A stretch of DNA of 64,000 nt from Allobranchiibius huperziae (GCF_013410455.1 NZ_JACCFW010000001.1:512929-576928), one strand, 5' to 3'; shown: positions 25,345 through 35,887, counted from the first letter of the stretch. Made by a program: numbers and translations. The notes: generated by a model not told the origin, from the letters alone.

Positions 25345-25827
25345 GTGAGCACTGACGTACCGGATGCCTTGAACGTGTCGACGCCCCAACAGCACGAGGC
25401 GATGCGGCACCCGTCACGGCACCGCATCACCCTGGCCCTCGGCATCGAACCCATGACGGTCAGCGCCCTCTCGCGCGAGCTGGCCATGAACAAGGGCAAC
25501 GTCGCCCACCACGTCAAGGTGCTGGTGGACGCCGGCCTCGTGAGGCGTGTCGGCACACGGACCGGCCGTGGCGGCACCGGGACGCTCTACGCGCGCGCCG
25601 GTCGATCGCTGCACTTCCACGACCGTGACGCGACGACCGGCATGCTCGGCGCGGTCCGGGCCGGACTGGATGCGGATCCGCAGTCCTTCGCGTTCCTGCG
25701 CGCCGTGCGTCTGACGCCCGTCCAGACCCGCGAACTGACCGCGCACCTCGAACGATGGGTCGCGGGCCTGCCCGCCGACGACTCCGGATCTCTCGTGAAC
25801 GTCTTCGTCGCCGTCGCTCGCGGCTGA
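25345..25827 (+). CDS. Winged-helix (ArsR-like) transcriptional regulator
   Basis: A 160-residue DNA-binding protein. The HTH region, from MRHPSRHRITLALGIEPMT through SALSRELAMNKGNVAHHVKVLVDAGLV (residues 20-67), is typical of ArsR/HTH_20 regulators, with a wing in RRVGTRTGRGGTGTLYAR. The C-terminal half is an unassigned effector or dimerisation part. It is divergent from the S41 peptidase gene, with only 49 bases between starts, so autoregulation and control of the peptidase are plausible. Confidence 0.82.
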   Translation: MSTDVPDALNVSTPQQHEAMRHPSRHRITLALGIEPMTVSALSRELAMNKGNVAHHVKVLVDAGLVRRVGTRTGRGGTGTLYARAGRSLHFHDRDATTGMLGAVRAGLDADPQSFAFLRAVRLTPVQTRELTAHLERWVAGLPADDSGSLVNVFVAVARG

Positions 25828-25854
25828 CGTGCGGCGTGATGGCAACATGACGGG

Positions 25855-26793
25855 ATGAGCCTTCCCCAGGTCGAGCCGTCCTCCGTCATGCCGGACCGGA
25901 TCACGATCTACGAGGTCGGTCCGCGCGACGGACTGCAGAACGAGAAGACGATCCTTTCCACGGACGTGAAGGCGCAGTTCGTACGACGCCTGGTCGCGAC
26001 CGGCCTGCAGACCATCGAGACGACGTCCTTCGTGCCGGCCGCGTGGGTGCCGCAGATGGGCGACGCGCCGCAGCTGCTGGAGCAGTTGGGCGAGCTCGGC
26101 CGCGGTGCCGACCGGCCGGTGCTCGTGCCGAACGAGCGGGGCCTGGACGCGGCGCTCGCAGCAGGCGTGGGAGCGGTGGCCGTTTTCGGGTCGGCGACCG
26201 AGACCTTCGCGCAGAAAAATCTCAACCGCAGCGTCGAGGAGTCCCTGCGGATGTTCGCTCCCGTCGTCGAACGCGCGAAGGCCGCAGGGCTGTGGGTGCG
26301 CGCGTACGTCTCGATGTGCTTCGGCGACCCCTGGGAGGGCGCGGTCCCGATCGATCAGGTGGTGACGGTCTGCGAGGCGATGCTGGCGCTCGGCGCCGAT
26401 CAACTCTGCCTGGGCGACACCATCGGCACCGGCACGCCCGGTCACGTCGTACGGCTGCTGGATGCGTTGGGGGAGAAGGGGATCGCGCCGGCGACACTCG
26501 GCGTGCACTTCCACGACACCTACGGCCAGGCCCTGGCCAACACCCTGGCCGCGCTCGCGAAGGGGGTGCGCACGGTCGACGCCTCCGCCGGCGGTCTCGG
26601 TGGGTGCCCGTACGCCAAGAGCGCGACCGGCAACCTCGCCACCGAGGACCTGGTGTGGGCCTGCCGCGGGCTCGGGATCGAGACCGGAGTGGACCTGACC
26701 GAGCTGGTCGCCACGAGCGTCTGGATGGCCGGGCAGCTCGGCCGCCCGTCCCCGTCGAGGGTCGTGCGCGCCCTTGGTGACAGTGGTCAGTGA
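25855..26793 (+). CDS. mvaB: Hydroxymethylglutaryl-CoA lyase-like enzyme
   Basis: A 312-residue HMGL-type TIM-barrel aldolase, expected to split HMG-CoA into acetyl-CoA and acetoacetate in leucine or ketone-body catabolism. Seen motifs: YEVGPRDGLQNE with the catalytic Arg-Asp, the metal-binding HFHDTYGQ, and the glycine-rich GGLGGCPYAKSATGN with the active-site cysteine. All key residues are present. ATG 25855 follows a weak -10-like sequence (CAACAT) at six bases, so it may be leaderless. Related lyases for other hydroxyacyl-CoAs cannot be excluded. Confidence 0.9.
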   Translation: MSLPQVEPSSVMPDRITIYEVGPRDGLQNEKTILSTDVKAQFVRRLVATGLQTIETTSFVPAAWVPQMGDAPQLLEQLGELGRGADRPVLVPNERGLDAALAAGVGAVAVFGSATETFAQKNLNRSVEESLRMFAPVVERAKAAGLWVRAYVSMCFGDPWEGAVPIDQVVTVCEAMLALGADQLCLGDTIGTGTPGHVVRLLDALGEKGIAPATLGVHFHDTYGQALANTLAALAKGVRTVDASAGGLGGCPYAKSATGNLATEDLVWACRGLGIETGVDLTELVATSVWMAGQLGRPSPSRVVRALGDSGQ

Positions 26794-26907
26794 CAGGATG
26801 CAGGAGACCAGACCAACGTCGGGTCCTCGCGCGCCACGGGGGAGCAGCACCGCGCCCGTCGCGCTCGCGTGAGGCACCCGCAGTCGACGCAGCGGACAGG
26901 ATTCTTC

Positions 26908-28863
26908 GTGGGGCAGACATCGGGCATCACCGCAACCTTCGATCCGGACATCCGGGCGCAGGACGACCTGTTCGGGTACGTCAACAGCGTCTGGGTGCGT
27001 GAGACCCAGATTCCCGGCGACCGGGCGCGCTACGGCTCGTTCGACCGGCTGCGCGAGGCGTCCGAGGCGAGCATGCGCGAGATCGTGCAGCAGGCGGCAG
27101 CCTCGCAGGACGCGCCCGGCACCCCCGGTCGCAAGGTCGGCGACCTCTACACCTCGTTCATGGACGTGGAGCACATCGACTCCCTCGGAGTGGCCCCGCT
27201 CGTGCCGACGCTCGACGCGATCACCGCCGTCGCGACGGTGGAGCAGCTGTGCAGCCAACTCGGCGTGCTGGCCCGCGCGGGCATCCCGAACGCGGTGGCG
27301 GCGTACGTCAGTGCGGACGCCAAGGACCCCGACAGCTACGTGGTCTACCTCGAGCAGGCGGGCCTCGGGCTGCCCGACGAGTCCTACTACCGCGAGGAGA
27401 AGTACGCCGAGATCCGAGGCACGTACGTCGCGCACATCGCGGCGATGTTCGGGCACGCCGGCATCGACGAAGGTGAGCGGCGTGCGCAGGCCGTGCTGGA
27501 GCTGGAGACCCGCCTCGCCTCCCACCACTGGGACGTCGTCGCCACCCGCGACGCGGTCAAGACCTACAACAAGTTCGACGCGGCAGGCCTGCGTGAGCTG
27601 GCGCCCGAATTCGACTGGGACGCTTGGACGTCGGGCCTGCAAGCCCCCGAACGCGCGTTCGCCCAGATCGTCCTGGGGGAGCCGTCGTTCTTCAGCGGCC
27701 TCTCGGACACCCTGCGTGAGCTGCCGCTGGAGGACTGGAAGTCCTGGCTGCTGTGGCACACGATCAGTGCGCGCGCGCCCTACCTCAGCTCGCCTCTGGT
27801 CGATGAGAACTTCGCCTTCTACGGCAAGGCGCTGTCCGGGGTGCCGGAGCTGCGTGAGCGGTGGAAGCGTGGGGTCGCCCTGGTGGAGGGCGCGCTCGGC
27901 GAGGTCGCCGGGCAGCTCTACGTCGAGAAGCACTTCCCGCCGCACGCCAAGGAGCGGATGGTGCAGCTGGTCGACAACCTCATCGAGGCCTACCGGCGCG
28001 ATTTCCAGACGCTGCCCTGGATGGGTGAGCAGACCCGGGCCAAGGCCCTGGAGAAGCTCGCGAACTTCACCCCGAAGATCGGTTACCCCGACAAGTGGCG
28101 CGACTACAGCGCTTTGGAGATCGACGCGGACGACCTGCTCGGCAACGTGGTGCGGTCGGCACAGTTCGAGTCCGATCGTGAGCTGGCCAAGCTCGGCGGA
28201 CCGATCGACCGCGACGAGTGGCTGATGACCCCGCAGACGGTCAACGCGTACTACCACCCGACGATGAACGAGATCGTCTTTCCCGCCGCGATCCTGCAGC
28301 CGCCGTTCTTCGACGTGGATGCCGACGACGCGGTCAATTACGGCGGCATCGGCGCGGTCATCGGCCACGAGATCGGGCACGGCTTCGACGACCAGGGCTC
28401 GCGGTACGACGGGGACGGTCGGCTGGAGGACTGGTGGACCGAAGAGGACCGGTCCCGGTTCGACGCCCTCGCGAAGGCCCTCATCGAGCAGTTCGACGAC
28501 CAGGAGCCCGCGGACGCGCCCGGGTCGAAGGTCAACGGCGGCCTGACCGTCGGGGAGAACATCGGCGACCTCGGCGGCCTGACCATCGGCTTCAAGGCCC
28601 ACCGGATCGCTACCGAGAAGGCACCGTCACCGGAGCTCGACGGGCTGACGGGCGACCAGCGGTTCTTCGTCGGCTGGGCGCAGATCTGGTGCGCCAAGGC
28701 CCGCGGCGAGGAGGCCGTGCGACTGCTCGCGATCGACCCGCACGCCCCCGCGAACTGCCGGGCCAACATCGCCCGCAACCTGGTCGAGTTCCACGAGGCG
28801 TTCGGCGTCTCCGAGGACGACGGCATGTGGCTGCCGGAGGACCGGCGGGTCCGCATCTTCTGA
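26908..28863 (+). CDS. M13-family (neprilysin-like) zinc metallopeptidase
   Basis: A 651-residue M13 peptidase. The N-terminal part begins with the family segment AQDDLFGYVNSVWV. The zinc motif HEIGH is at residues 487-491, with the third ligand glutamate in GENIGDLGG, NAYYHPTMNEIVFPA upstream, and a substrate-binding CRAN segment near the C-terminus. It lacks a signal peptide or membrane anchor, as in other actinobacterial cytoplasmic PepO-like enzymes. GTG 26908 has a Shine-Dalgarno (AGGA) 6 bases upstream; GTG 26869 is an alternative in the same frame. Confidence 0.9.
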   Translation: MGQTSGITATFDPDIRAQDDLFGYVNSVWVRETQIPGDRARYGSFDRLREASEASMREIVQQAAASQDAPGTPGRKVGDLYTSFMDVEHIDSLGVAPLVPTLDAITAVATVEQLCSQLGVLARAGIPNAVAAYVSADAKDPDSYVVYLEQAGLGLPDESYYREEKYAEIRGTYVAHIAAMFGHAGIDEGERRAQAVLELETRLASHHWDVVATRDAVKTYNKFDAAGLRELAPEFDWDAWTSGLQAPERAFAQIVLGEPSFFSGLSDTLRELPLEDWKSWLLWHTISARAPYLSSPLVDENFAFYGKALSGVPELRERWKRGVALVEGALGEVAGQLYVEKHFPPHAKERMVQLVDNLIEAYRRDFQTLPWMGEQTRAKALEKLANFTPKIGYPDKWRDYSALEIDADDLLGNVVRSAQFESDRELAKLGGPIDRDEWLMTPQTVNAYYHPTMNEIVFPAAILQPPFFDVDADDAVNYGGIGAVIGHEIGHGFDDQGSRYDGDGRLEDWWTEEDRSRFDALAKALIEQFDDQEPADAPGSKVNGGLTVGENIGDLGGLTIGFKAHRIATEKAPSPELDGLTGDQRFFVGWAQIWCAKARGEEAVRLLAIDPHAPANCRANIARNLVEFHEAFGVSEDDGMWLPEDRRVRIF

Positions 28864-28886
28864 TCATCGAGGGGCAGGGAACGAGC

Positions 28887-28916
28887 CGAGGGGTGGGGAC
28901 ATGTCACCACCCCTCG
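28887..28916. terminator. Bidirectional terminator after the M13 peptidase
   Basis: A perfect 10-bp stem (CGAGGGGTGG/CCACCCCTCG) around a ten-base loop, followed by TGCGTTTCT, between convergent genes. Confidence 0.8.
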
Positions 28917-28950
28917 TGCGTTTCTGCACCCCTCGACGGGGACGGATCGC

Positions 28951-31143
28951 TCAGGCGACCTCGACGATGCCGGTGATGCGGTGGATCGAGAACGTCCGCG
29001 GATGCTCCGGATCCTGCTCGTTCGGGCTGATCAGGCCGGACACCCGGCCGCCCTCGATCCGGCGCGGCCGGAAGAGACCGCGACGCAGCTCACCGGACGG
29101 CTCGGCATACCCGATCCACACCCGCGCGCTGCTGCCGACGGCCTCCTGCAGCAGCGACCGGGTCACGCTCGGCTCGGTCGACGGGATACGCGGACCTGCG
29201 GCAGGCTCCGGGCGGTCGCGCTCGCCGGCACGCATGGCGGCGACCAGTCGCTCCGCCAGGGGTTCGTCGACCAGGGAGACCTGCACGGCCTGCGGCGCGC
29301 GTGGCGTCGGAGCGCGGTCCTTGCCCGGGCCGGTGCCGACGACCGTGCCGGTCGCGCTCTCCGCGACCGGCGTGTGCCGATGGTCCCGCAGCATCTCCAG
29401 CACGGTCGTCGCAGGCGCGGGGGAGACCAGCACGGTCGGCGCGATGCGGCGCAGTTGCAACGGGGCGAGCGAGCGGTCGCCGAGGATCGCCTGCAGCGAT
29501 GCCTCGTCGTCGCTGCGCAAATAGCAGCCGGCGGCTCCGATCCGGGTCTGTCCGTGCCGGCGGGCGACGTCTCCGACCAGATACTCCAGCGGTTGGGGCA
29601 GCGGGGTGCGACTGGCGCCGCGCAGGCGTTCCAGGACGTCGTCGGCGTCGGCGCCCCCGTCGAGCACCGTGCGGACGGAGGTGGGCGTGAAGCGGTAGAC
29701 CGTTGCAGCACCCCGTGATTCGACCTCCGCTGCGCGGTGCATGAAGCGGCGCAGGTCGTCGCTCAACGCGCCGGGCGCCACCGCGGTCAGGTCGGCCTGC
29801 ACCAGGAGTTCGTCGATCGGCGTCGGCAGCGCGGGCGCCGGTTCGGTGCCGCCGACGAGCGCGCGGCCCGCACTCGTCACGGCACCCGTTGCTACCAGGC
29901 CGAGCCATTCGGCCTCCCTCAGCACGATCGCGGCGCGGGTCGGAGCGCTGCGCGGGAGCCGCATCGGCAGGTGCCAGCGCAGCAACTCGCCCACCTCCTC
30001 GAGCGTCGCGGGCCGGCCCGGCTTGAGTGCGGCAAGGACGCCGAGCACCTCGTGCCGGCGGGTCCGCAGCAGCGGCCAGGTCGCCTCGGGCGCGAGCACG
30101 TTCAGCGGACCGCCCGGCTGGTCGGCGTCGGTGCACAGGCTCGGCGCGCGCAGCGTCGTCCACCACGTCTGCGCGAGCAGCCTCCACCGGTGGGCGGGCT
30201 CGGCGTCCAGCCACTCGTCGTACTCGGCCGTGGGAAGGAAGACGGGCACGGCGTCGACGGTCCGGCCGACCAGACCACTGGCCGCGGCGATCTCGATGAC
30301 GAACGCCGCGATCTCGGGTGAGACCTCCAGCGCGGTCGTGGCCGCACGGTGGTCCTTCACGCCCAGGCCACCCGAGCGCAGCACCCGTGGCCGTTCGCTG
30401 CTCCACAGGTCGGCCAGCTCCTCGACCCGGACGAGCAGGTCGTAGGCTGCGCTGCCGCCGGCGGCATCGACCGCGGCCGGGTCGAGCGCCGCCGAGGCGG
30501 CATCCGGACGTGAGAGCGCGTCTTCGTAGAGTCGACCGTCGCGCAGTGCGAGGCCGACCTCGCGGGGCAGAACAGCGGTGTCCTCCGCCACGGAGGCTGC
30601 GAGCGACGCCTCGAGCAGCTCATCCCGCACCGCGCGGGCGCCGTTGCTGGAGAACGTCACCCGCGGACCGGCCCACCGCAGGCGACCCAGCGCGCCTCGG
30701 GTCGCGTCGGAGCACTGTTCGATCGTGGCGGCGATGTCGGCCGGCGGCCGCACACCGAGCTCGCGGGCCGTCGGTCCGAGGTGGGCCGGCTCGGGAAGCA
30801 CCTCGGCGACTGCACGGGCCGGGGTGAGACCGGTCGACGAGCGCCAGAGCAGGCCGAGCTCCTGCAGCGAGCGCAGCTGCGGGGCGACGGTCTTCTGGGC
30901 GACGCCGAGCAGTCCGGCCGCGCTCTTGTCGTCGGCGACCAGGACCGCTTCCAGCACCCGTAGCGTGTCGGCCTCGAGGGCCTCGATCGCGCGTTGCACG
31001 CTCGGCCGGGTCGCCGCGCGCGCGGCGAGGCCGGTCAGATCCGCCGGGGCGGGCCGGGCCAGGTCGGGGCGGCGAAGCACCAGACGGCGCAGCTGGGCAT
31101 CGGTGCGCGACCGCACGTCGTCGGCGAAGCTGCGGGCGGTCAT
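28951..31143 (-). CDS. Helicase-associated (XPB-linked, WYL-like C-terminus) protein
   Basis: A 730-residue protein without Walker motifs. The N-terminal part ([22 protein letters not shown], winged-helix-like LRVLEAVL...) and the central Helicase_C_3-like region ([32 protein letters not shown]) match helicase-associated proteins of actinobacteria. The last 70 residues ([40 protein letters not shown]) look like a WYL domain. It is probably a partner or relative of XPB-type repair. TACGCT lies 6 nt before ATG 31143, arguing for this start over GTG 31146 and for a leaderless message. Confidence 0.75.
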   Translation of the reverse strand: MTARSFADDVRSRTDAQLRRLVLRRPDLARPAPADLTGLAARAATRPSVQRAIEALEADTLRVLEAVLVADDKSAAGLLGVAQKTVAPQLRSLQELGLLWRSSTGLTPARAVAEVLPEPAHLGPTARELGVRPPADIAATIEQCSDATRGALGRLRWAGPRVTFSSNGARAVRDELLEASLAASVAEDTAVLPREVGLALRDGRLYEDALSRPDAASAALDPAAVDAAGGSAAYDLLVRVEELADLWSSERPRVLRSGGLGVKDHRAATTALEVSPEIAAFVIEIAAASGLVGRTVDAVPVFLPTAEYDEWLDAEPAHRWRLLAQTWWTTLRAPSLCTDADQPGGPLNVLAPEATWPLLRTRRHEVLGVLAALKPGRPATLEEVGELLRWHLPMRLPRSAPTRAAIVLREAEWLGLVATGAVTSAGRALVGGTEPAPALPTPIDELLVQADLTAVAPGALSDDLRRFMHRAAEVESRGAATVYRFTPTSVRTVLDGGADADDVLERLRGASRTPLPQPLEYLVGDVARRHGQTRIGAAGCYLRSDDEASLQAILGDRSLAPLQLRRIAPTVLVSPAPATTVLEMLRDHRHTPVAESATGTVVGTGPGKDRAPTPRAPQAVQVSLVDEPLAERLVAAMRAGERDRPEPAAGPRIPSTEPSVTRSLLQEAVGSSARVWIGYAEPSGELRRGLFRPRRIEGGRVSGLISPNEQDPEHPRTFSIHRITGIVEVA

Positions 31144-31239
31144 CACCCGAGCGTATGGCGCGGGCGAACGACGCCGCGAACCCCCGCCCGCCGGTCTAGG
31201 GTCTTCTCACCGCATCGCCCGCGTTCCAGGAGGCTCCCC

Positions 31240-32868
31240 GTGGTCACCGTCCCTCTGCCGTCCTATGCGTCCGGCACCTCCGACGTCCCCCTGCTCGGCG
31301 ACACCATCGGCGCGAACCTGCGTCGTACGGCGGATGCCCACGGTGAGCGCGAGGTGCTGGTGGACGTCCCCAGCGGACGGCGGTGGACCTACGACGAGTT
31401 GGTGCGGGACGTCGACCGGCTGTCCCGAGCGCTGCTCGCGAGCGGGGTGCAACGCGGCGACCGGGTGGGCATCTGGGCGCCGAACGTCCCGGAGTGGGTG
31501 CTGGTGCAGTACGCCACCGCGACCATCGGCGCGATCCTGGTCTGCGTCAACCCGGCGTACCGCTCGCACGAGCTCGCGTTCGTGCTGCGCCAGTCGGGCA
31601 TGCGCACCCTCGTCAGCGCGACGGCGCACAAGTCGTCGGACTACCGCGCCATGGTGGAGGAGGTGCGCGGCGACTGCCCGCAGCTGCAGGACGTGGTCTA
31701 CCTCGGCGAGGACAGTTGGTCGCAGCTGCTGGCGCGGGCGGGCGAGGTGAGCGACGAGGACCTGGCGAGCCGAGCCGCCGACCTCGACCCCGATCAGCCG
31801 ATCAACATCCAGTACACGTCGGGTACGACCGGTTTCCCCAAGGGCGCGACCCTCACCCACCACAACATCCTCAACAACGGCTTCTTCGTCGGGGAGATGA
31901 TCGCCTACTCCCACGAGGACCGGATCGCGGTGCCGGTGCCGTTCTACCACTGCTTCGGGATGGTCATGGGCAACCTGGCAGCGACCTCGCACGGCGCCTG
32001 CCTCGTCATCCCGGCGGCGTCGTTCGAGCCGGCCGCGACGCTGAAAGCTGTGCAGCAGGAACGGTGTACGTCGCTCTACGGCGTGCCGACGATGTTCCTG
32101 GCCGAGCTGGGGCTGGAGGACTTCACGTCGTACGACCTGTCGAGTCTACGGACCGGGATCATGGCGGGTTCCCCGTGCCCGGTGGAGGTGATGAAGCGGG
32201 TCATCGCCGACATGCACATGGAGGCGGTCGCGATCTCCTACGGCATGACCGAGACGTCGCCGGTGTCGCTGATGACCCGGATGGACGACAACCTGGCCCG
32301 GCGGACGGAGACCGTGGGCCGGGTGATGCCGCACCTGGAGGTGCGGATCATCGACCCGGCGACCGGTCAGCGGGTGGGACGCGGGGAGACCGGCGAGCTG
32401 TGCACGCGCGGCTACAGCGTGATGCGCGGCTACTGGGAGCAGGACGACAAGACCGCCGAATCCATCGACGAGGCGCGCTGGATGCACACCGGCGACCTCG
32501 CCACCATGGACGACGACGGCTACGTCGCGATCGTCGGCCGCATCAAGGACCTGGTCATCCGCGGCGGCGAGAACATCTACCCGCGGGAGATCGAGGAGTT
32601 CCTCTACACCCATCCCGACATCGCAGACGTGCAGGTCGTCGGGGTGCCCGACGAGCGGTACGGCGAGGAGCTGATGGCGTGGGTCATCATGCGTCCGGGC
32701 CGACCCGAGCTGCAGATCGACGCGCTGCAGGACTTCTGCCGGGGCAAGCTGGCGCACTACAAGATCCCGCGCTACCTGCACGTGACCGGAGAGTTCCCGA
32801 TGACCGTGACCGGCAAGATCCGCAAGGTCCAGATGCGCGAGGAAGCGGTCGAGATCCTCGCCCGCTGA
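31240..32868 (+). CDS. AMP-dependent acyl-CoA synthetase (FadD-type)
   Basis: A 542-residue ANL-superfamily ligase. Motifs in order: the P-loop [13 protein letters not shown] (about residues 192-204), [43 protein letters not shown], and the catalytic lysine in [11 protein letters not shown]. It probably activates medium- or long-chain fatty acids with CoA. The GTG start is fixed by AGGAGG six bases upstream. A palindromic repeat follows its stop by 6 bases. It lies close to acyl-CoA dehydrogenase and 3-hydroxyacyl-CoA-dehydrogenase-like genes, suggesting a fatty-acid degradation neighbourhood. Confidence 0.9.
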   Translation: MVTVPLPSYASGTSDVPLLGDTIGANLRRTADAHGEREVLVDVPSGRRWTYDELVRDVDRLSRALLASGVQRGDRVGIWAPNVPEWVLVQYATATIGAILVCVNPAYRSHELAFVLRQSGMRTLVSATAHKSSDYRAMVEEVRGDCPQLQDVVYLGEDSWSQLLARAGEVSDEDLASRAADLDPDQPINIQYTSGTTGFPKGATLTHHNILNNGFFVGEMIAYSHEDRIAVPVPFYHCFGMVMGNLAATSHGACLVIPAASFEPAATLKAVQQERCTSLYGVPTMFLAELGLEDFTSYDLSSLRTGIMAGSPCPVEVMKRVIADMHMEAVAISYGMTETSPVSLMTRMDDNLARRTETVGRVMPHLEVRIIDPATGQRVGRGETGELCTRGYSVMRGYWEQDDKTAESIDEARWMHTGDLATMDDDGYVAIVGRIKDLVIRGGENIYPREIEEFLYTHPDIADVQVVGVPDERYGEELMAWVIMRPGRPELQIDALQDFCRGKLAHYKIPRYLHVTGEFPMTVTGKIRKVQMREEAVEILAR

Positions 32869-32874
32869 CGTTTT

Positions 32875-32916
32875 GGACATGCGCGACGGGGCGGATGTGC
32901 CCCGATGTGCATGTCC
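32875..32916. repeat. 42-bp palindromic repeat, copy B, intergenic
   Basis: GGACATGC pairs with GCATGTCC, and an inner CGGGGC pairs with GCCCCG around GGATGT. It matches copy A inside menE (6436-6477) at 37 of 42 positions. It lies between the acyl-CoA synthetase stop and the mutarotase-like start, where it could also act as a terminator. Confidence 0.8.
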
Positions 32917-32944
32917 GAATGCTGGATCGTGCTGAGATTGCCCT

Positions 32945-33859
32945 ATGGCAACGGCGCTTCCCAGCGGGGACCAGTGGACGATCCGGCACGATGACCACGA
33001 GGCGGTGATCGTGCAGGTCGGTGGCGGGCTGCGCACCTACCGCGCCGACGGCCGCGATCTGCTCTTCGGCTATCCGGAGGACGCGAAGTCCGATGCCGGT
33101 CGCGGACATCTGCTGATGCCGTGGCCGAACCGGATCCGCGACGGGAAGTACACCTTCGCGGGCAAGGACCAACAGCTGGCGCTGACCGAACCGGCTCGCT
33201 CGAACGCTTCGCACGGCCTGGTCCGGTGGGCCGACTGGTCTGTCGTGCAACATGACTCGGATGCCATTGTGGTCGAGCACCTGCTACGACCGCAGCCCGG
33301 CTGGGACTGGACGCTGCGCCTGCAGGTGGCCTACACGCTGAGCGCCCTCGGTCTGATGGTGACGCCGGCGGCGACCAACCTCAGCGACACCCCGGCCCCG
33401 TTCGGGTACGGCGTCCACCCCTACCTGACCGCGGGGGAGGACACCGTCGACGAGTTGACGCTGACCCTGCCGGGATCGCGCACCATCACCGTGGACGAGC
33501 GGCTGCTCCCGATCGGGTCGGCGGCGGTCGAGGGGACGCCGTACGACTTCCGCGCCGGGCGCGCCATCGGCACCACCCAGCTCGACCACTGCTACGCCGA
33601 CCTGACCTCGAACAACGGGCGGTGGACGATCTCCCTCGACCACCGCGGGACCCGGACGACCCTGTGGGCGGACGCGACCCGCTTCCCGTACGCGCAGGCC
33701 TTCACCGGTGACACGCTCCCGCCGGGACGGGTGCGTCGCACCGGCGTTGCGCTGGAACCGATGACCTGCCCGGCGGACGCCTTCAACAACGGCGAAGGGC
33801 TGCTCACCCTCGAGCCGGGTCAGACCTGGACCGGGTCGTGGGGGATCAGCCCGGGCTGA
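32945..33859 (+). CDS. Aldose 1-epimerase-family protein
   Basis: A 304-residue galactose-mutarotase-like beta-sandwich protein. Family elements are visible: MPWPNRIRDGKYTFAG, SHGLVRWADW with the first catalytic histidine, the second histidine in GYGVHPYL, and the glutamate in GVALEPMTCPADAF. It should interconvert alpha and beta anomers of a sugar or act on a sugar phosphate. There is no Shine-Dalgarno; GAGATT a few bases before the ATG may be a -10 for a leaderless message. It converges on the SDR gene with 3 bases between. Confidence 0.87.
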   Translation: MATALPSGDQWTIRHDDHEAVIVQVGGGLRTYRADGRDLLFGYPEDAKSDAGRGHLLMPWPNRIRDGKYTFAGKDQQLALTEPARSNASHGLVRWADWSVVQHDSDAIVVEHLLRPQPGWDWTLRLQVAYTLSALGLMVTPAATNLSDTPAPFGYGVHPYLTAGEDTVDELTLTLPGSRTITVDERLLPIGSAAVEGTPYDFRAGRAIGTTQLDHCYADLTSNNGRWTISLDHRGTRTTLWADATRFPYAQAFTGDTLPPGRVRRTGVALEPMTCPADAFNNGEGLLTLEPGQTWTGSWGISPG

Positions 33860-33862
33860 GGC

Positions 33863-34627
33863 TCAGCGCGGGGGCATCCGCAGCGCGCCGTCGAGTCGGA
33901 CGACCTCGCCGTTGAGCATCGGGTTGTCGACGATGTGGGCGACCAGTGCGGCGTACTCGGCGGGCTTGCCGAGGCGCGACGGGTGCGGGATCTGCGACTC
34001 CAGCACCTCGATGGCCTCCTGCGGGAGCCCCGCGAGCATCGGCGTCTCGAACGTGCCGGGCGCGACCGTCATGACCCGGATGGACTTGTCGGCCAGGTCG
34101 CGCGCCGCCGACAGGGTGAGCCCGACGATGCCGCCCTTGGACGACGCGTACGCCGCCTGGCCGATCTGACCGTCGTACGCCGCGACCGACGCGGTCATCG
34201 TGATGACGCCGCGCTCGCCGTCGACCGGCTCGAGGTCGAGCATCGCCGCGGCCGCGAGGCGTAGCACGTTGAAGGTGCCGATGAGGTTGATCTCGACGAC
34301 GGTGCGGTAGTCCTCCAGCGGGAGCACCCCACGCTTGCCGACGATGCGGCCCGGCGTGCCGATCCCTGCGCAGTTGACGGTGATCCGCAGGTCGCCGAGC
34401 TCGCGTGCAGCATCGATGGCGGCCTGCACCTGCTCCTCGTCGCGCACGTCGGCGGCCACGAACCGGGCCCGCTCGCCGAGCGACGCCGCCACCTCGGCAC
34501 CGGGGGAACGGTCCAGGTCGAGGATCACGACCGCTGCACCGTCCGCGGCCAGCCGTCGCGCGGTCGCCTCGCCGAGGCCGGACCCGCCTCCGGTGACGAG
34601 GGCGACGGTGGAGTCAGTGATCTGCAC
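33863..34627 (-). CDS. SDR, 3-hydroxyacyl-CoA dehydrogenase type 2-like
   Basis: A 254-residue short-chain dehydrogenase. [16 protein letters not shown] is the cofactor loop (residues 13-28), NCAGIGTP follows, [23 protein letters not shown] gives the Ser-Tyr-Lys set, and [10 protein letters not shown] the C-terminal segment. The sequence resembles HSD17B10/FabG-type enzymes acting on 3-hydroxyacyl-CoA. The start overlaps the end of the acyl-CoA dehydrogenase gene by 14 bases, so the two are co-expressed. Successive beta-oxidation steps are a natural inference. Confidence 0.88.
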   Translation of the reverse strand: MQITDSTVALVTGGGSGLGEATARRLAADGAAVVILDLDRSPGAEVAASLGERARFVAADVRDEEQVQAAIDAARELGDLRITVNCAGIGTPGRIVGKRGVLPLEDYRTVVEINLIGTFNVLRLAAAAMLDLEPVDGERGVITMTASVAAYDGQIGQAAYASSKGGIVGLTLSAARDLADKSIRVMTVAPGTFETPMLAGLPQEAIEVLESQIPHPSRLGKPAEYAALVAHIVDNPMLNGEVVRLDGALRMPPR

Positions 34628-35801
34628 TGGGGGTTCCTTTCGGGGGAGTGGTGCCCGCGAGCAGGTGCCGGGCGATGACGATGCGCTGGATCTGGTTGGT
34701 GCCCTCGAAGATCTGGGTCACCTTGGCGTCACGGAACATCCGCTCGACCGGGAAGTCACTGGTGTAACCGGCGCCGCCGAGCACCTGGATCGCGTCCGTC
34801 GTCACTCGCATGGCGGCGTCGGTGGCGATCAGTTTCGCGCTCGATGCCTCCATCGAGAACGGCCGGCCGGCGTCCTTCAACCGGGCGGCCAGCAGGTACG
34901 CCGACCGCGCGGCATACGTCTGCGCCTGCAGGTCGGCGAGCAGGAACTGCAGTCCCTGGTTGCTGGCGATCGTGCGCCCGAACTGCGTGCGCGTGGCGGC
35001 GTAGCTCACGGCGGCGTCGAGTGCCGCCTGGGCCAGTCCGGTTGCGGCAGCCGCGATCCCGAGACGTCCGGAGTCGAGCGCCGCCAGTGCGAGATGCATG
35101 CCCTCACCGTCGGCGCCGATCCGGCGACCGGTGTCGACGTGGACGTCCTCGTAGTGGATCTCCGAGACGGTGTCGCTCGCCAGGCCCATCTTGCGCTCGG
35201 GCGTCCCGGCCGACAGCCCCGGCGCGTCCGCAGGGACGAGGAAGCAGGACAGGCCGCGGCTGCCGGTGTCGGCAGTGCGCACGAAGCTCGTGTAGTAGTC
35301 GGCATGGCCCGCGTGCGAGATCCAGGCCTTGGTGCCGCGGATGATGTACGCCGAGCCGTCCGCGACCGGCTTCGCCCGCGTCCGCATGCTCGCGATGTCC
35401 GAGCCGGCGTCGCGCTCGGACAGGCAGTAGGCACCCAGCAGGTCGCCGCCCAGCATGTCCGGAAGCCACGTGGCCTGCTGCTCATCGGTGCCCGCTGTGA
35501 CCAGGGGGAAGCACGTCAGTGCGTGTACCGAGACGCCGACCGCGACGCTCATCCAGGTGGCCGCGATCTCCTCGACCACCTGCAGATAGGTCTCGTACGG
35601 CTGGCCTCCGCCGCCGAGCTCCTCGGGGTAGGGCAGGCCGAGCAGCCCGCTGCGGCCCAGGGTGCGGAAGACATCGCGGGGCAGCTCCCCGCTGGTTTCG
35701 GCGGCCTCGACGCGCGGCGCGAGCTCCTTGCGGCACAGGTCGCGGGTCAGCTCGATCAGGTCGTCGCCAGCGGCATCCGGCAGCAGGCGTGAGGCAGGCA
35801 T
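34614..35801 (-). CDS. Acyl-CoA dehydrogenase
   Basis: A 395-residue flavoprotein of the acyl-CoA dehydrogenase family. [12 protein letters not shown] and [16 protein letters not shown] are in the FAD/substrate region. The C-terminal domain has [42 protein letters not shown], and the catalytic-base region [19 protein letters not shown]. It would introduce the 2,3 double bond in an acyl-CoA. TACAGT ends 7 nt before the ATG: a leaderless start. It is divergent from the DUF6421 gene, and its 3' end overlaps the SDR. Confidence 0.93.
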   Translation of the reverse strand: MPASRLLPDAAGDDLIELTRDLCRKELAPRVEAAETSGELPRDVFRTLGRSGLLGLPYPEELGGGGQPYETYLQVVEEIAATWMSVAVGVSVHALTCFPLVTAGTDEQQATWLPDMLGGDLLGAYCLSERDAGSDIASMRTRAKPVADGSAYIIRGTKAWISHAGHADYYTSFVRTADTGSRGLSCFLVPADAPGLSAGTPERKMGLASDTVSEIHYEDVHVDTGRRIGADGEGMHLALAALDSGRLGIAAAATGLAQAALDAAVSYAATRTQFGRTIASNQGLQFLLADLQAQTYAARSAYLLAARLKDAGRPFSMEASSAKLIATDAAMRVTTDAIQVLGGAGYTSDFPVERMFRDAKVTQIFEGTNQIQRIVIARHLLAGTTPPKGTPSADH

Positions 35802-35868
35802 GCGACCGACTGTAATTGGCGTCCGGAACGGCGTGTGGCGCGCCCCACATCCCGTCTTGCGGCAGGAA

Positions 35869-35887
35869 ATAATCTCGCCTAACCTTC
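35869..35887 (+). promoter_or_regulatory. Partial DtxR/IdeR-like iron box before the DUF6421 gene
   Basis: The right half GCCTAACCT matches the iron-repressor consensus well, but the left half is poor: about 12 of 19 positions overall. It overlaps a possible -10 (TAATCT at 35870). A 9-bp direct repeat CAGGAAATA (35863 and 35894) brackets it. Weak evidence. Confidence 0.3.

Noticed and set aside
25414..28602. A very long open frame on the minus strand opposite the HMG-CoA-lyase-like and M13 peptidase genes
   Set aside because: Its translation is low in hydrophobic core patterns and rich in Arg/Val/Gly/His, as expected for the antisense of high-GC genes; both opposite genes have full sets of family motifs.
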